A stretch of 64,000 nucleotides of DNA from Vibrio agarivorans (GTDB taxonomy: Bacteria > Pseudomonadota > Gammaproteobacteria > Enterobacterales > Vibrionaceae), in assembly GCF_030409635.1 (NCBI RefSeq), contig NZ_JAUFQF010000001.1, forward strand, positions 186,001 through 250,000. The letters run 5' to 3'. Of the stretch, positions 24,084 to 32,753 are shown in pieces (positions within the stretch are counted from its first letter, which is position 1; each line of letters starts with the position of its first letter). The translations under genes were made by a program, and so were the position numbers. A model generated the notes under the pieces. The model had not been told where the DNA came from. It saw nothing but the letters and a program-made list of their open reading frames with translations, and did no database searches.

Positions 24084-25691
24084 TTACTCCACCAACTCAG
24101 GATATAATTGAACATTCGGCTCAATTACATGAATATTGACGGACGTTTCATGAATTTGAAGATCTGGAGCAATGTAGGAGAAACGAACATCCACATCAGT
24201 TGTTGTTGGTGCGATCCCCTTAAGCATATGTCGGTCGTTGCTATATTCATACTCAAGGTAAGGCGATTCTTCTAAACCATCAAAGGAGACTAGTAAACGC
24301 GTTGCCCCTAATGGATGAGAATCAAAACCATCATTATATTCTGCCAGGATGTTAAAGGTTTCTGCATTGCCAACTTCTATCTGATTATTTAGACCTTCCA
24401 AACGAATGCCTGTAATTTCGAACTGCTCAACATTGACGGTAATCGATGGGCTTTTAAAGTCTTCATAGTGCGCTTGAATATTGGCAACCCCTTCAAGTGA
24501 GCCAGCCTTGATATAGAAACTACTGCCGCTAATGAAAGCGCGTGCAACATGGTCATCAGTACTGCTCAATCGGGAGCCATTGGTTATATTGATGGGTGTG
24601 TCGCTGTTATCGCTGTAATACGCTAAAACCTGATAGTTTTCTTTGCTACGTTGTTCCGTTGGAAGTGTCAGTTTGGATGAGTCATTAAACTCAATCGATA
24701 CAATATCGTAAGGTAATACTTCAACTCTAACTGAGCCACTAATTTGGGACGAGATCGATGCCTCTATGTTTGTAGTACCCGCTGAGTGAGCGACAATTTC
24801 ACCCACGCTGTTCACCGTTGCAACGTCAGGATTACTACTTTTCCAAAACACCAACTCGGTGACATCTTCTTCACTTAGCTGCTCTTTCAAAAGCACTGTG
24901 GCTTTAGATTGAGCACTCTGCTTTTTGTAGAGCTTGTCATTGTTAACTGATACAGAAAACTCAGAGAATGGGGTATCTTCTGAAATAAATAACCATTCTG
25001 TTGCGACAACACTGTTGGTGTGTTGTATTGCAAGCGGATGGTCAGCAGTCACCTCTACAATAGCTTCGCCAACATCTGTTGATGTAAAACCAGGGAACCG
25101 ACCTTCACATTCTGGGATATTGGAATCGGCATTACAGATCACGACCGAGTTAGCGCCTTGTGTGATCTCGTTGCTCCAGTGCGTACCGTAAGTCACGTCC
25201 TGCTCAAACACTCGTCCTTGGTAAGAAAATTCAACAAAGGCTCGATAGTGAAATTCAGTTTCTTCCTTTACGTGGTAAACGCCGGGCTGAACGCGAAAGG
25301 CGAGGCTTTCGTTATCTGGTGCGATAATCGTGACTTCAATATGGTCACTGGTGTAAGCATCCAAGTATGTGGCGTATATGTTCGTTTCAGTAGCGCCTTC
25401 TTGGCTGATGAAAGTACCGTTATCCTTAATGACGGTATTTGAATTGGTACTGTACCACTCGACTTGGTTAGTCACATCGATTTGTTGGCCTGACTTGTTG
25501 TCAACATAAACCGCAGTAAAATAACCTTCTATACCCTGAGTTAGAGTGTTGTTCATTCCTTCAATAGGATTCACTAACGTAACCTTAAGCTCTCGCTCGT
25601 TAACCCCAGCGCCAGAGTTGTCATTGCAACCCACGAGGGTTAGCATCACGATCGACAGTGCTGCGATCGTTCTTAATATTACAGTATTCAT
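24084..25691 (-). CDS. Large lipoprotein with repeated bacterial Ig-like domains
   Basis: A 535-residue lipoprotein: lipobox LVGC at the end of the signal peptide (about residues 1-22), then tandem all-beta domains. At least one is a BIG_2-type Ig-like domain (WKSSNPDVATVNSVGEIVAHSAGTTNI, split about 285-312); flanking units carry related patterns such as VEWYSTNSNTVIKDNG and VSITVNVEQF-type strand ends. Such domains build extended surface or periplasmic rods. It is the middle gene of the SPOR/Ig/barrel operon, with a 4-base overlap (ATGA) upstream and no gap downstream. It may act as an adhesin-like or envelope-bridging component. No catalytic motif. Confidence 0.8.
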   Translation of the reverse strand: MNTVILRTIAALSIVMLTLVGCNDNSGAGVNERELKVTLVNPIEGMNNTLTQGIEGYFTAVYVDNKSGQQIDVTNQVEWYSTNSNTVIKDNGTFISQEGATETNIYATYLDAYTSDHIEVTIIAPDNESLAFRVQPGVYHVKEETEFHYRAFVEFSYQGRVFEQDVTYGTHWSNEITQGANSVVICNADSNIPECEGRFPGFTSTDVGEAIVEVTADHPLAIQHTNSVVATEWLFISEDTPFSEFSVSVNNDKLYKKQSAQSKATVLLKEQLSEEDVTELVFWKSSNPDVATVNSVGEIVAHSAGTTNIEASISSQISGSVRVEVLPYDIVSIEFNDSSKLTLPTEQRSKENYQVLAYYSDNSDTPINITNGSRLSSTDDHVARAFISGSSFYIKAGSLEGVANIQAHYEDFKSPSITVNVEQFEITGIRLEGLNNQIEVGNAETFNILAEYNDGFDSHPLGATRLLVSFDGLEESPYLEYEYSNDRHMLKGIAPTTTDVDVRFSYIAPDLQIHETSVNIHVIEPNVQLYPELVE

Positions 25692-26221
25692 TGTTGCTCT
25701 TGTTCTTGTTTAAATTCACTAAAGTGAGAAATTACGAATGCCGTGGCATAGTCAGAATGTTGGTTGATTTCATTGACAATCTTTTGGGTCTGTTCGGGTT
25801 CTAGCGGGCCAATTAAGACGCGGAAAATACCTGAAGATCGAATCACGGAAGTTTGGCTCGGGAAGTAATGGTTGACATCGTTGACTACCTTTTCGGCAGT
25901 GATGCGATCTTCGGTTGCAAATACCTGAACATACAAGGCCTCTTCAAGCACTATCGGAGACAACGAAGTGCTAGCGATAGTCTCCGGCTCGTCGTTGGTA
26001 TTCAGTTGTTCCACGTTTTCTTCAGTGATTGGTTCTTCGTTACGTTGCGCTGAAACTGGCTCGTCGTTATTCATGTCCGACGTATCTTCTTTGGCTGATA
26101 GTTCAGCCACACCTTGCGACCGATGAAGTTCTATGGGTTTGTCATAAGGCCTGACTTGAACACAGCCAGAAAGTAAGCTAGTTAAAGTTAAGGCGAGTAG
26201 TAATTGGGGTGGGTTGAGCAT
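25688..26221 (-). CDS. SPOR-domain lipoprotein
   Basis: A 177-residue lipoprotein with lipobox LLSGC (about residues 16-20), a glutamate/asparagine-rich disordered linker (about 45-88) and a C-terminal SPOR domain (about 94-167: ALYVQVFATEDRITAEKVV, FRVLIGPLEPEQTQKIV). SPOR domains bind glycan strands lacking stem peptides, usually at division sites. It is the first gene of the envelope operon and overlaps the next by 4 bases. It could place the Ig-like lipoprotein and barrel at septal or remodelled peptidoglycan; that link is inference. Confidence 0.85.
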   Translation of the reverse strand: MLNPPQLLLALTLTSLLSGCVQVRPYDKPIELHRSQGVAELSAKEDTSDMNNDEPVSAQRNEEPITEENVEQLNTNDEPETIASTSLSPIVLEEALYVQVFATEDRITAEKVVNDVNHYFPSQTSVIRSSGIFRVLIGPLEPEQTQKIVNEINQHSDYATAFVISHFSEFKQEQEQQ

Positions 26222-26332
26222 TCGAATAAGTACTTTGGTTTATTTGTTAGGTTGATTAGATTTGCTTAATTGGAGCGTCTTTCCCATCAATGCTGCGTTG
26301 TGCAACATCAATAAGAGTTCGGAGAGCTTAAG

Positions 26333-26566
26333 TTAACGGTGGGACTGCTTGATGTACTTCTCTAACGTGTCTGTAATGGTGCCACCGACATACCCTACAA
26401 AGGCACATACGCCAATGTAGGGCAATATCCGATACATAATGCTGAAGAAGTGCATCAATCCTAAATCGCTGGTAGCCTGCATCATTCTTGAATTTAGCGT
26501 GATGTAGATACATATCACGTACAATGAGATTGTGACGCTCAAAATGACTAAGCTATCTCGCTTCAT
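26333..26566 (-). CDS. Small two-helix membrane protein, 77 aa
   Basis: The protein has two hydrophobic segments (VILSVTISLYVICIYITL, about 6-23; FFSIMYRILPYIGVCAFVGYVGG, about 38-60, given in overlapping pieces) and a basic tail ending KYIKQSHR. No family recognised. Start: ATG 26566 preceded by GAGGAG with 7-base spacing; the frame is open to 26659 without a ribosome site. It lies 111 bases upstream of the SPOR lipoprotein gene on the same strand and may belong to that transcript. Confidence 0.6.
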   Translation of the reverse strand: MKRDSLVILSVTISLYVICIYITLNSRMMQATSDLGLMHFFSIMYRILPYIGVCAFVGYVGGTITDTLEKYIKQSHR

Positions 26567-26854
26567 CTCGCATCTCCTCAGCAAACCGGTGAGTTGAATA
26601 CACGACTTTGGTATCGAAACTAAGTTGTGGAGCAACGTTAGTGAAACGAATTCGTACAAGTCTGTGATTATTAATAGTATTTTTACGCGCGCATTATTGA
26701 CTATCGAAGAGTAATTAACAGGTCATTAAGTGACATTTTGGTACTGGTGTACTTATTTTTCGGAGGTTTTAGATACAGTAAACATGATAATTTTCTGTAT
26801 TGCCGCCAGAGATGATAGTAAATCAATTTTACGTTAATAAAGGGCCAACAGTTT

Positions 26855-27367
26855 TCAGAGTTTCTCTATATCAATCAGATCCATACTGTAACCAATGGTA
26901 GCAAGTTCGTTATCGATGGTTTCTGCTTTGATGGTGCCTGTTACTGCAACACCAGCCCACAGCTCTTGAGCAGCGATACCTTTTTCCGATTTCACATAGA
27001 TCATTTGATTTGGTGGGGGAGGTGGAACATGGATACAAGCTCCAATAAAGGGCACCAATAGGAATTCTCTTAATAGAGTGAAGTCACCTTCCAGTGGAAT
27101 AATAAATCCTTGGATACGAATATTTGTATCGATTAAGTCTTCACGTGTTGAGCCAAATTTGATTTGTTTCGCAGCAAGATCGCTGTTGTGGTCAATCATC
27201 ATCATCGAAGCACTTTGTGCTTCCATAATGAGGTTGTAGCGCTCATGCTCATGTTCTGGAATAAGTTCAGTCCATGTTAGGTCGGTCACTTGCGCAAACG
27301 CAAATAAGGGCAGAGAAAGCCAACTCAGTAGTATGACAGCAAGAAGCTTTAGACGATTTATTTTCAT
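26855..27367 (-). CDS. DUF3299 periplasmic protein (copy 1)
   Basis: A 170-residue protein with a signal peptide (about 1-25) and a DUF3299 domain. Core motifs are WTELIPEHEHER, IQGFIIPLEGDFTLLREFLLVPF and the diagnostic GACIHVPPPPPNQ, followed by VAVTGTIKAETI. The function of the family is unknown; the conserved cysteine and histidine in GACIH suggest metal or heme-related chemistry in the periplasm. It follows the amidohydrolase gene on the same strand by 81 bases, with a hairpin between. A second copy lies at 59429-59947 with the same motifs. Ribosome site weak. Confidence 0.85.
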   Translation of the reverse strand: MKINRLKLLAVILLSWLSLPLFAFAQVTDLTWTELIPEHEHERYNLIMEAQSASMMMIDHNSDLAAKQIKFGSTREDLIDTNIRIQGFIIPLEGDFTLLREFLLVPFIGACIHVPPPPPNQMIYVKSEKGIAAQELWAGVAVTGTIKAETIDNELATIGYSMDLIDIEKL

Positions 27368-27384
27368 AAAATAGAACTCATTGA

Positions 27385-27410
27385 AAGGTGGAGCGAGTTC
27401 GCTCCACCTT
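27385..27410 (-). terminator. Hairpin between amidohydrolase and DUF3299 genes
   Basis: A strong 11-bp GC-rich stem (AAGGTGGAGCG with CGCTCCACCTT, 4-base loop) with only a short T-run on the minus strand. It may be a partial terminator or an mRNA-stabilising hairpin that lowers expression of the downstream DUF3299 gene. Confidence 0.55.
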
Positions 27411-27448
27411 GATAAGGTAAATAATTAGTTTGTATTGACGCTTAAGCC

Positions 27449-29077
27449 TTATTTATGATTTGACGTTGCATCACTAAAGTCGACTTTACCCTCAGAAAAA
27501 GAATACTTTTCAGCCCACTCTGTATCGCCTTCGTATTGATATTGTGACTTAACAGGTTGGTGGCGAATCGCTTGACCACCGCGAGCCTCCTTCAGCACTT
27601 CATCATCTTTTACCGTAATTTCGCCAGATACTAATACGGCGGTAAACCCTGTTGATGGCACTGGACCATTGGCATATGTCGAATTATCACGAACGTTTTC
27701 TGGGTCAAAAACAACGATGTCAGCGATCATACCTTCTTGCATACGACCACGTTGTTGCATTGCTTCAAGCCCTGTTAGGCCAAGGTGGTAAGCCGAGTTG
27801 TAAGAAAGAAGAGCCAATACATCCATAAGCGGAAGCTCTGCTTCACGAGCTAATCGTAACGTTGCTGAACGTGCGCCAGCGTTACGTGGGTGACCATTAC
27901 TAATCTGATTCCATGGTGTATCCCAACTACCTTCAATCGGAGCCATTGGCATACCGTCACTTGCCATGGTTACCCCCTCTAGAGAGATCCAGCGAGCAAT
28001 GTCAGCTTCCGGTGCTTTAAACAGCAGAATCTCAGTCGTTGGTGCTTCTTCTAATGTTTTTTGATATTTTTCAAGTGTGTAAAACTCATTCGCTTCTGGG
28101 TCGTACATAGTGTCTTCATATCGATTACCTAGTTTCTCTACCCAGTTTTCTGGACGAAGGAATACCGAATCAATTGTGGTTGCACCGGCATTATATGGGT
28201 AAACCTCACCCCAAATGTTCATGCCATTGTTACGCAGTTTTACAATCAGCTCTTGCGTGAGTTCCCAACCTGGATTATTGAAGTGTAAGATCGAAACAGG
28301 TGCTCCTAATGCTACAGCATTACCAATCACTTCCATTGCCCCTAAATTCTCAAAGGTGGCACCGTCTGGAGTAAATCGTGTATGAGCGCCTGTATGTCGA
28401 CCATAGCTTGCGGCGACTTTCTGTAGCTCATACAGCTCCTTACTAGTTACTCCATCACGCATGTAGCCCAGTGTACTAGCAAAGTTGATACCACCAGCCA
28501 TCATGCCTTTGTTTACCTCATCAGCGATTTGCTCTAACTGCTCTCGAGACGCAACACCTTCAGACCAGCCACGAGTCCCACCACGCGTTTTGAGTACAGA
28601 GATCGTGTCATAGAGCTCTTCGGCGCTGTGACCGTCCATCACAAGAGCACGCGCTAGTTCATGACTAACACCACAGCCATAGTTCATTTGAGTGACACCC
28701 TCGCGGTCTTGATACCACTTTTCAACGGCAGTGCCTGCGCAGCCTATTTCTAGATCCATAGCTGATGTCATACCATCACGTAGACCAAGTTTATAGCCAA
28801 GCTCTCGCGGCCAGTGCCAGTGTGTATCAATGAATCCCGGTGCAACGACTTTGCCTTTAGCATCAATGACTTTCTTACCTTGAATGTCGTCTTCTGTAAT
28901 CGTTACGATTCGGTCATCAATGATGCCGACATTCGCGGTTTGGTCATAGCGTGTTTCAGGGTCCATAACTCGACCTTTTTCAATCACGACGTCATAAACT
29001 TGCGCAGAGGCCGCTGTGCTGACTAGGCAGGCAAGCGCAAAGCTAGCAGGGGAGAGGATATGTTTTACTTTCATCAT
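27449..29077 (-). CDS. Secreted amidohydrolase, N-acyl-D-amino-acid deacylase-like
   Basis: A 542-residue protein with a signal peptide cleaved after ASA (about residue 25), then a metal-dependent amidohydrolase of the D-aminoacylase type: YDVVIEKGRVMDPETR, the metal site VAPGFIDTHWHW (about 78-89), TRGGTRGWSEGVASREQ, GRHTGAHTRF, HFNNPGWEL and the catalytic aspartate in ASDGMPMAP. It should hydrolyse N-acyl-D-amino acids or similar amides in the periplasm. Unlike cytosolic D-aminoacylases it is exported. Start at ATG 29077 after AAGG; two ATG codons stand together. Divergence and spacing suggest control by the AraC gene next to it. Confidence 0.85.
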   Translation of the reverse strand: MMKVKHILSPASFALACLVSTAASAQVYDVVIEKGRVMDPETRYDQTANVGIIDDRIVTITEDDIQGKKVIDAKGKVVAPGFIDTHWHWPRELGYKLGLRDGMTSAMDLEIGCAGTAVEKWYQDREGVTQMNYGCGVSHELARALVMDGHSAEELYDTISVLKTRGGTRGWSEGVASREQLEQIADEVNKGMMAGGINFASTLGYMRDGVTSKELYELQKVAASYGRHTGAHTRFTPDGATFENLGAMEVIGNAVALGAPVSILHFNNPGWELTQELIVKLRNNGMNIWGEVYPYNAGATTIDSVFLRPENWVEKLGNRYEDTMYDPEANEFYTLEKYQKTLEEAPTTEILLFKAPEADIARWISLEGVTMASDGMPMAPIEGSWDTPWNQISNGHPRNAGARSATLRLAREAELPLMDVLALLSYNSAYHLGLTGLEAMQQRGRMQEGMIADIVVFDPENVRDNSTYANGPVPSTGFTAVLVSGEITVKDDEVLKEARGGQAIRHQPVKSQYQYEGDTEWAEKYSFSEGKVDFSDATSNHK

Positions 29078-29277
29078 TTAGACCTTATAAAAATGTTCAG
29101 AGCGGGCAAGTTGCTATCGAGTCAATGCCCAAGGTTTACTTTTATTGTGATCATTGCATGCACTGTTTGATGCTGTGAAACTCAATAAAGTGTAGCGCAT
29201 ACTTTTTCCGCGGCGATGATAGTCGTGATGGGTGTGGGTCAGTAGGTCAGTTTCCGCCAAGCAAAGTGATTAGTTAA

Positions 29278-30219
29278 CTATGGCTTAGGTCGATATCTTC
29301 GATACTCGGGTGCGGTTTGCCCAGACCATCGTTTGAAAGCTCGATTAAAGTTAGAGACATCGTTGTAGCCGCACAGGTATGCAATCTCTTCGATCGAGAG
29401 AGTACTATTGCGCAACGAATGACAGGCACGACGATATCGAGCGTTGTTTCGCAGTGTCAGAAATGACGTATTATTTTTATGCAATTGGCGCTGCATTGTA
29501 CGAGTTGATACACCGATAAGCTGGCAAAACCAGTCGATGTTAAACCAAGGGAGATGGGCGTAACTGTCCACGAGCTTAATCACAGTTGAGAACCAATCAC
29601 TTGATTGCTGCGTGTTGTTGAGCACCTCAAAATCTTTGGTGAGTTCGATTTCAATAGCACCAAATTGTTCATTTAAAACAATCTGCTGTTTTGTATAACC
29701 TTTTGGCAAGTCGGGATGAATATGATCAAGTTGGACATGAATTTTGTTAGGTTGCCATTGCTGACCTAAGAAGCGTTTGCAGAATTCAATAAAGGCAAAG
29801 CAGCGAAACCACTCTGTCTGTTCAAAACCAATACTGTCACTTGAATAGGCAGAACGATAGCAAAGAAACCATACACCGTCGATTTTCTGTGTCCATACGG
29901 TCACGTGGCTGGATATCTGGGTCATGGCATTGATGAGCTTTGCAATCGCTTCTTCAAATGTCGATACCTTGTCTAACAGTTGCGGAAACAACTGATCAAT
30001 GGATGATAACGTACCAGCATGCGCACCAATATTAAGCCCAGTGAGCGCACTCATTGAAGACAAGAACGCAAACACCTTGTAGCTAGGCACCCAACTCGGC
30101 GTATCGATAGCGGTAGAGGGAATATCGTGCTGCGCAGCGTGTTCTTGCCATGGAATGTTTTTCGATTCGAATAACTGAATAAATGGAAGTAAGTTCAATG
30201 TGTTACTTGTGTTAATCAT
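29278..30219 (-). CDS. AraC-family transcriptional regulator
   Basis: A 313-residue regulator with an N-terminal AraC-type ligand domain of the OruR/GliR kind (about 1-200) and a C-terminal double helix-turn-helix (about 215-310): FCQLIGVSTRTMQRQLHKN, then SIEEIAYLCGYNDVSNFNRAFKRWSG and TAPEYRR, the classical AraC finish. It sits between the amidohydrolase/DUF3299 genes and the DcaP-type porin, so it probably controls one or both. It is divergent from the porin gene, with a 229-base gap. Confidence 0.9.
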   Translation of the reverse strand: MINTSNTLNLLPFIQLFESKNIPWQEHAAQHDIPSTAIDTPSWVPSYKVFAFLSSMSALTGLNIGAHAGTLSSIDQLFPQLLDKVSTFEEAIAKLINAMTQISSHVTVWTQKIDGVWFLCYRSAYSSDSIGFEQTEWFRCFAFIEFCKRFLGQQWQPNKIHVQLDHIHPDLPKGYTKQQIVLNEQFGAIEIELTKDFEVLNNTQQSSDWFSTVIKLVDSYAHLPWFNIDWFCQLIGVSTRTMQRQLHKNNTSFLTLRNNARYRRACHSLRNSTLSIEEIAYLCGYNDVSNFNRAFKRWSGQTAPEYRRYRPKP

Positions 30220-30448
30220 AATTCAATTCGTGTTTGTATGTGTTTAAGAATTATAAACGGTCGACGATAAGACCAAATTATTAAGTTAGGAACTAGGTCA
30301 TATGGTGACGACCGATAGCTGGCGCTAAGTGACCTATTTATACATTAGTGAATGTTTATACTCCTCCGCCTTCAATACTAATCCAAGAATCGCGATTAAC
30401 ATTTTTCGTTGAGGTAAATGTGAAAGCGAGCCGACGAGAAAAGATTTT

Positions 30449-31579
30449 ATGCAAATTAAACACTCACTATTGGGACTGGCTGTCCTTACGTCTCCCGTTA
30501 TCGTTATGGCTTCAAATACTGCCTTTTCTGTTGGAGGGACTATCCACACGGTTTTGATGCATGACTCAAACGTAGCTGGCGTTGGTGTAAACGTGCCAGC
30601 CAATGCGTTGTACAACAAAAGCAACCACTCTGATACCAAACTTGATGCCTCTTTATCGCAACTGCGTTTTGGTTCGAACACTGAGCTTTCTTCGGGCGAT
30701 GGTTTGTCTACGAAAGTGGTAATGGATTTCAATAATGACAATAACAGTTCGATGTCTCCCCGCCTTAGAGAAGCTTACTTGCGATGGCAAACCCCAGCAG
30801 GTGACGTGACTGCAGGTCAAACGTGGTCAACATTTATGGACATGCGTAATTATCCTAAAACTCTAGTAGAGCCGACGTTAAGTGGCGTGGTGTTTAAGCG
30901 ACAACCTCAAATCCGTTGGTCGAGTGATATAGGTCAGTGGAAGTATGAGTTAGCAATCGAAGAAGGCACCAATAGTGACATAGTTGATGCTGCTGAGAGT
31001 GAAGTAACAGGCAACAGTATTGATACCAGTGGCTCGCTTCCTGATTTCGTTGTGGCGTTAGAGTGGACGAACGAAAATGCTTGGGTGCGAGCGACTTCAG
31101 CTATGTCTAATGCGCGGCTTTATAACGACGGCGCCCATCAGAGTGTGTTTATTTATGGTGTACAGCTTTCGGGCGGGATTGACATCACTGAAAGAGATCG
31201 ATTTACCTTACTGCTTAACCATGTTGAGGGTATGGAGCGTTACTTACTCGGCTTGTCGGGCATTGGGCCAACTTGGAATGCAAACCAAAGCCGCATAGAG
31301 CTTTACCGTACATCGAGTGTGATGAGCTCGATTACGCATGGCTGGAGTGACACAGTAAGCTCAACACTGGCCTATAGCTATGTTGAGCCAGAACAGCCTA
31401 GCGCTCTTCACGGCAGCGAAGCTTTTTCCTCGACCCAGTATGGCTACGTCAATGTGCTTTGGGATGCCGAAGAGAATTTGACGCTGGGCATCGAGTATCA
31501 ATATGCGCAATTTGAGCGCACAACGAATAAAAGCGAAGACAATCACCGATTACTCGTAGGCGTTAAATGGACCTACTAA
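30449..31579 (+). CDS. DcaP-like trimeric outer-membrane porin
   Basis: A 376-residue outer-membrane protein with signal peptide (cleaved after VMA, about residue 21) and a 16-strand-type barrel. DcaP-family landmarks are FSVGGTIHTVL, SQLRFGSNTELSSGDGLSTK, the strongly conserved AGQTWSTFMD loop (about 122-131), VFKRQPQIRW, and a C-terminal aromatic ending VGVKWTY. DcaP channels take up dicarboxylic and other small acids. It lies opposite the AraC gene and next to the periplasmic amidohydrolase, so uptake of N-acyl amino acids or their acid products is a reasonable guess. A second barrel protein follows 35 bases later. Confidence 0.85.
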   Translation: MQIKHSLLGLAVLTSPVIVMASNTAFSVGGTIHTVLMHDSNVAGVGVNVPANALYNKSNHSDTKLDASLSQLRFGSNTELSSGDGLSTKVVMDFNNDNNSSMSPRLREAYLRWQTPAGDVTAGQTWSTFMDMRNYPKTLVEPTLSGVVFKRQPQIRWSSDIGQWKYELAIEEGTNSDIVDAAESEVTGNSIDTSGSLPDFVVALEWTNENAWVRATSAMSNARLYNDGAHQSVFIYGVQLSGGIDITERDRFTLLLNHVEGMERYLLGLSGIGPTWNANQSRIELYRTSSVMSSITHGWSDTVSSTLAYSYVEPEQPSALHGSEAFSSTQYGYVNVLWDAEENLTLGIEYQYAQFERTTNKSEDNHRLLVGVKWTY

Positions 31580-31614
31580 CGACTCCAATTTTTACTATTT
31601 CATAGAATTAAAGA

Positions 31615-32346
31615 ATGACTTATAAACTAGAAGCGAACCGAGCAAGCCTATTAATTTTGTGTGCAACGGTAGGATTTACCTCTGTTAATGTGCTGGCACA
31701 AAGTAATGACAATAGTGAGAAAAACCCAGAAGACCCAACGAAGATCATTACTAAATTGGGTGTGGGTTATTCAAACGAGAAACTCACACTGTCTGTAAAT
31801 ATTGGGTTAGATGATGTAAGGATGCTTAATGGTCGGATCAACGACGACGGTTCTGAGTGGAGCTTAGGCGGCTCTTGGTTATTTGATGCGGGCATTGTTA
31901 ACTTTAATTTCCGAAAAACAACCTACGATGACGACTCAACCAACACATCTTATAACTTAGGTAGCTACTTTCCTTTAAGTGAATTTGGTTTCTCTCCATA
32001 TGGTTGGATGCCGTTTATTACAGCCGGTTATAGCTACAATGATGGTGAGAAACTTGATGCAGATCAGTCAGTGTTACCAGAGGTCCCAGTCTATACACCG
32101 GTAACCAGTCATGCAGGGTATGTTGGCATGTTTGCTCTCAAACCTTGGTCAAAAAAGTGGACAACGATGGCCTTTGCCGGCACCACTCAAGGCAGCAGTG
32201 ACTTATCAGTTTACTGGGGCGGGGCAGGGTTGAGCTACCGCTTAAGTGAACGAAGCTCTGTTAACGGTATAGGTATTTATTCAGATAGCTCAATTTATGG
32301 TGGTGATACTACATATAGTGTTAATTATCGTTATGAATGGAATTAA
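31615..32346 (+). CDS. Outer-membrane-like beta-barrel protein, unknown family
   Basis: A 243-residue protein with a signal peptide (cleaved near VLA-QSND, about residue 29), then alternating aromatic/polar strands (KLGVGYSNEKLTLSVNIG, WSLGGSWLFDAGIVNFNF, MPFITAGYSYNDG, VYWGGAGLSYRLS) ending in YSVNYRYEWN, a typical barrel-assembly end. It lies 35 bases after the porin gene and is probably cotranscribed. I do not recognise a named family; a transport or structural role in the outer membrane is likely. Confidence 0.7.
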   Translation: MTYKLEANRASLLILCATVGFTSVNVLAQSNDNSEKNPEDPTKIITKLGVGYSNEKLTLSVNIGLDDVRMLNGRINDDGSEWSLGGSWLFDAGIVNFNFRKTTYDDDSTNTSYNLGSYFPLSEFGFSPYGWMPFITAGYSYNDGEKLDADQSVLPEVPVYTPVTSHAGYVGMFALKPWSKKWTTMAFAGTTQGSSDLSVYWGGAGLSYRLSERSSVNGIGIYSDSSIYGGDTTYSVNYRYEWN

Positions 32347-32753
32347 ATCATTAATTGGAGCTAGATAAGTAGTTAGGGCTAAATTTATTTGCCTCTAACC
32401 TTAAAAATATTTTTTATTCACGAGGCGCAAAAATGCTTATGTGGTAATTGTGGAAGCCTTCCTTATTTAACTTAATAATCTGATTATTAACGCTATTATT
32501 GTTTTGTGGCTGGTGAATGCTGTGATTGTGATGCATAAACTAGACCTTAAGATAATATGTCTAATATCTGAGAATGATTAAGTTGTTGAATGTAATAGAT
32601 CCTCAAAATTGAGATTTGTGATTTTGAGACTTTTGTCACGCTAAGAAGGCTGCATTTTAGACCTAATGTATTAGCGCAACTATATTTTGTCATTGTTGTT
32701 GGATGTCTGCTGTCAATAACAAAATAATACTTAATAACGTCAAGGCAGAAACT
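32347..32753. other. AT-rich gene-free stretch
   Basis: About 400 bases between the barrel gene and the large acidic lipoprotein gene. I see no ORF with a ribosome site, no RNA-like structure and no clear terminator; it probably contains the lipoprotein promoter. Confidence 0.4.
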
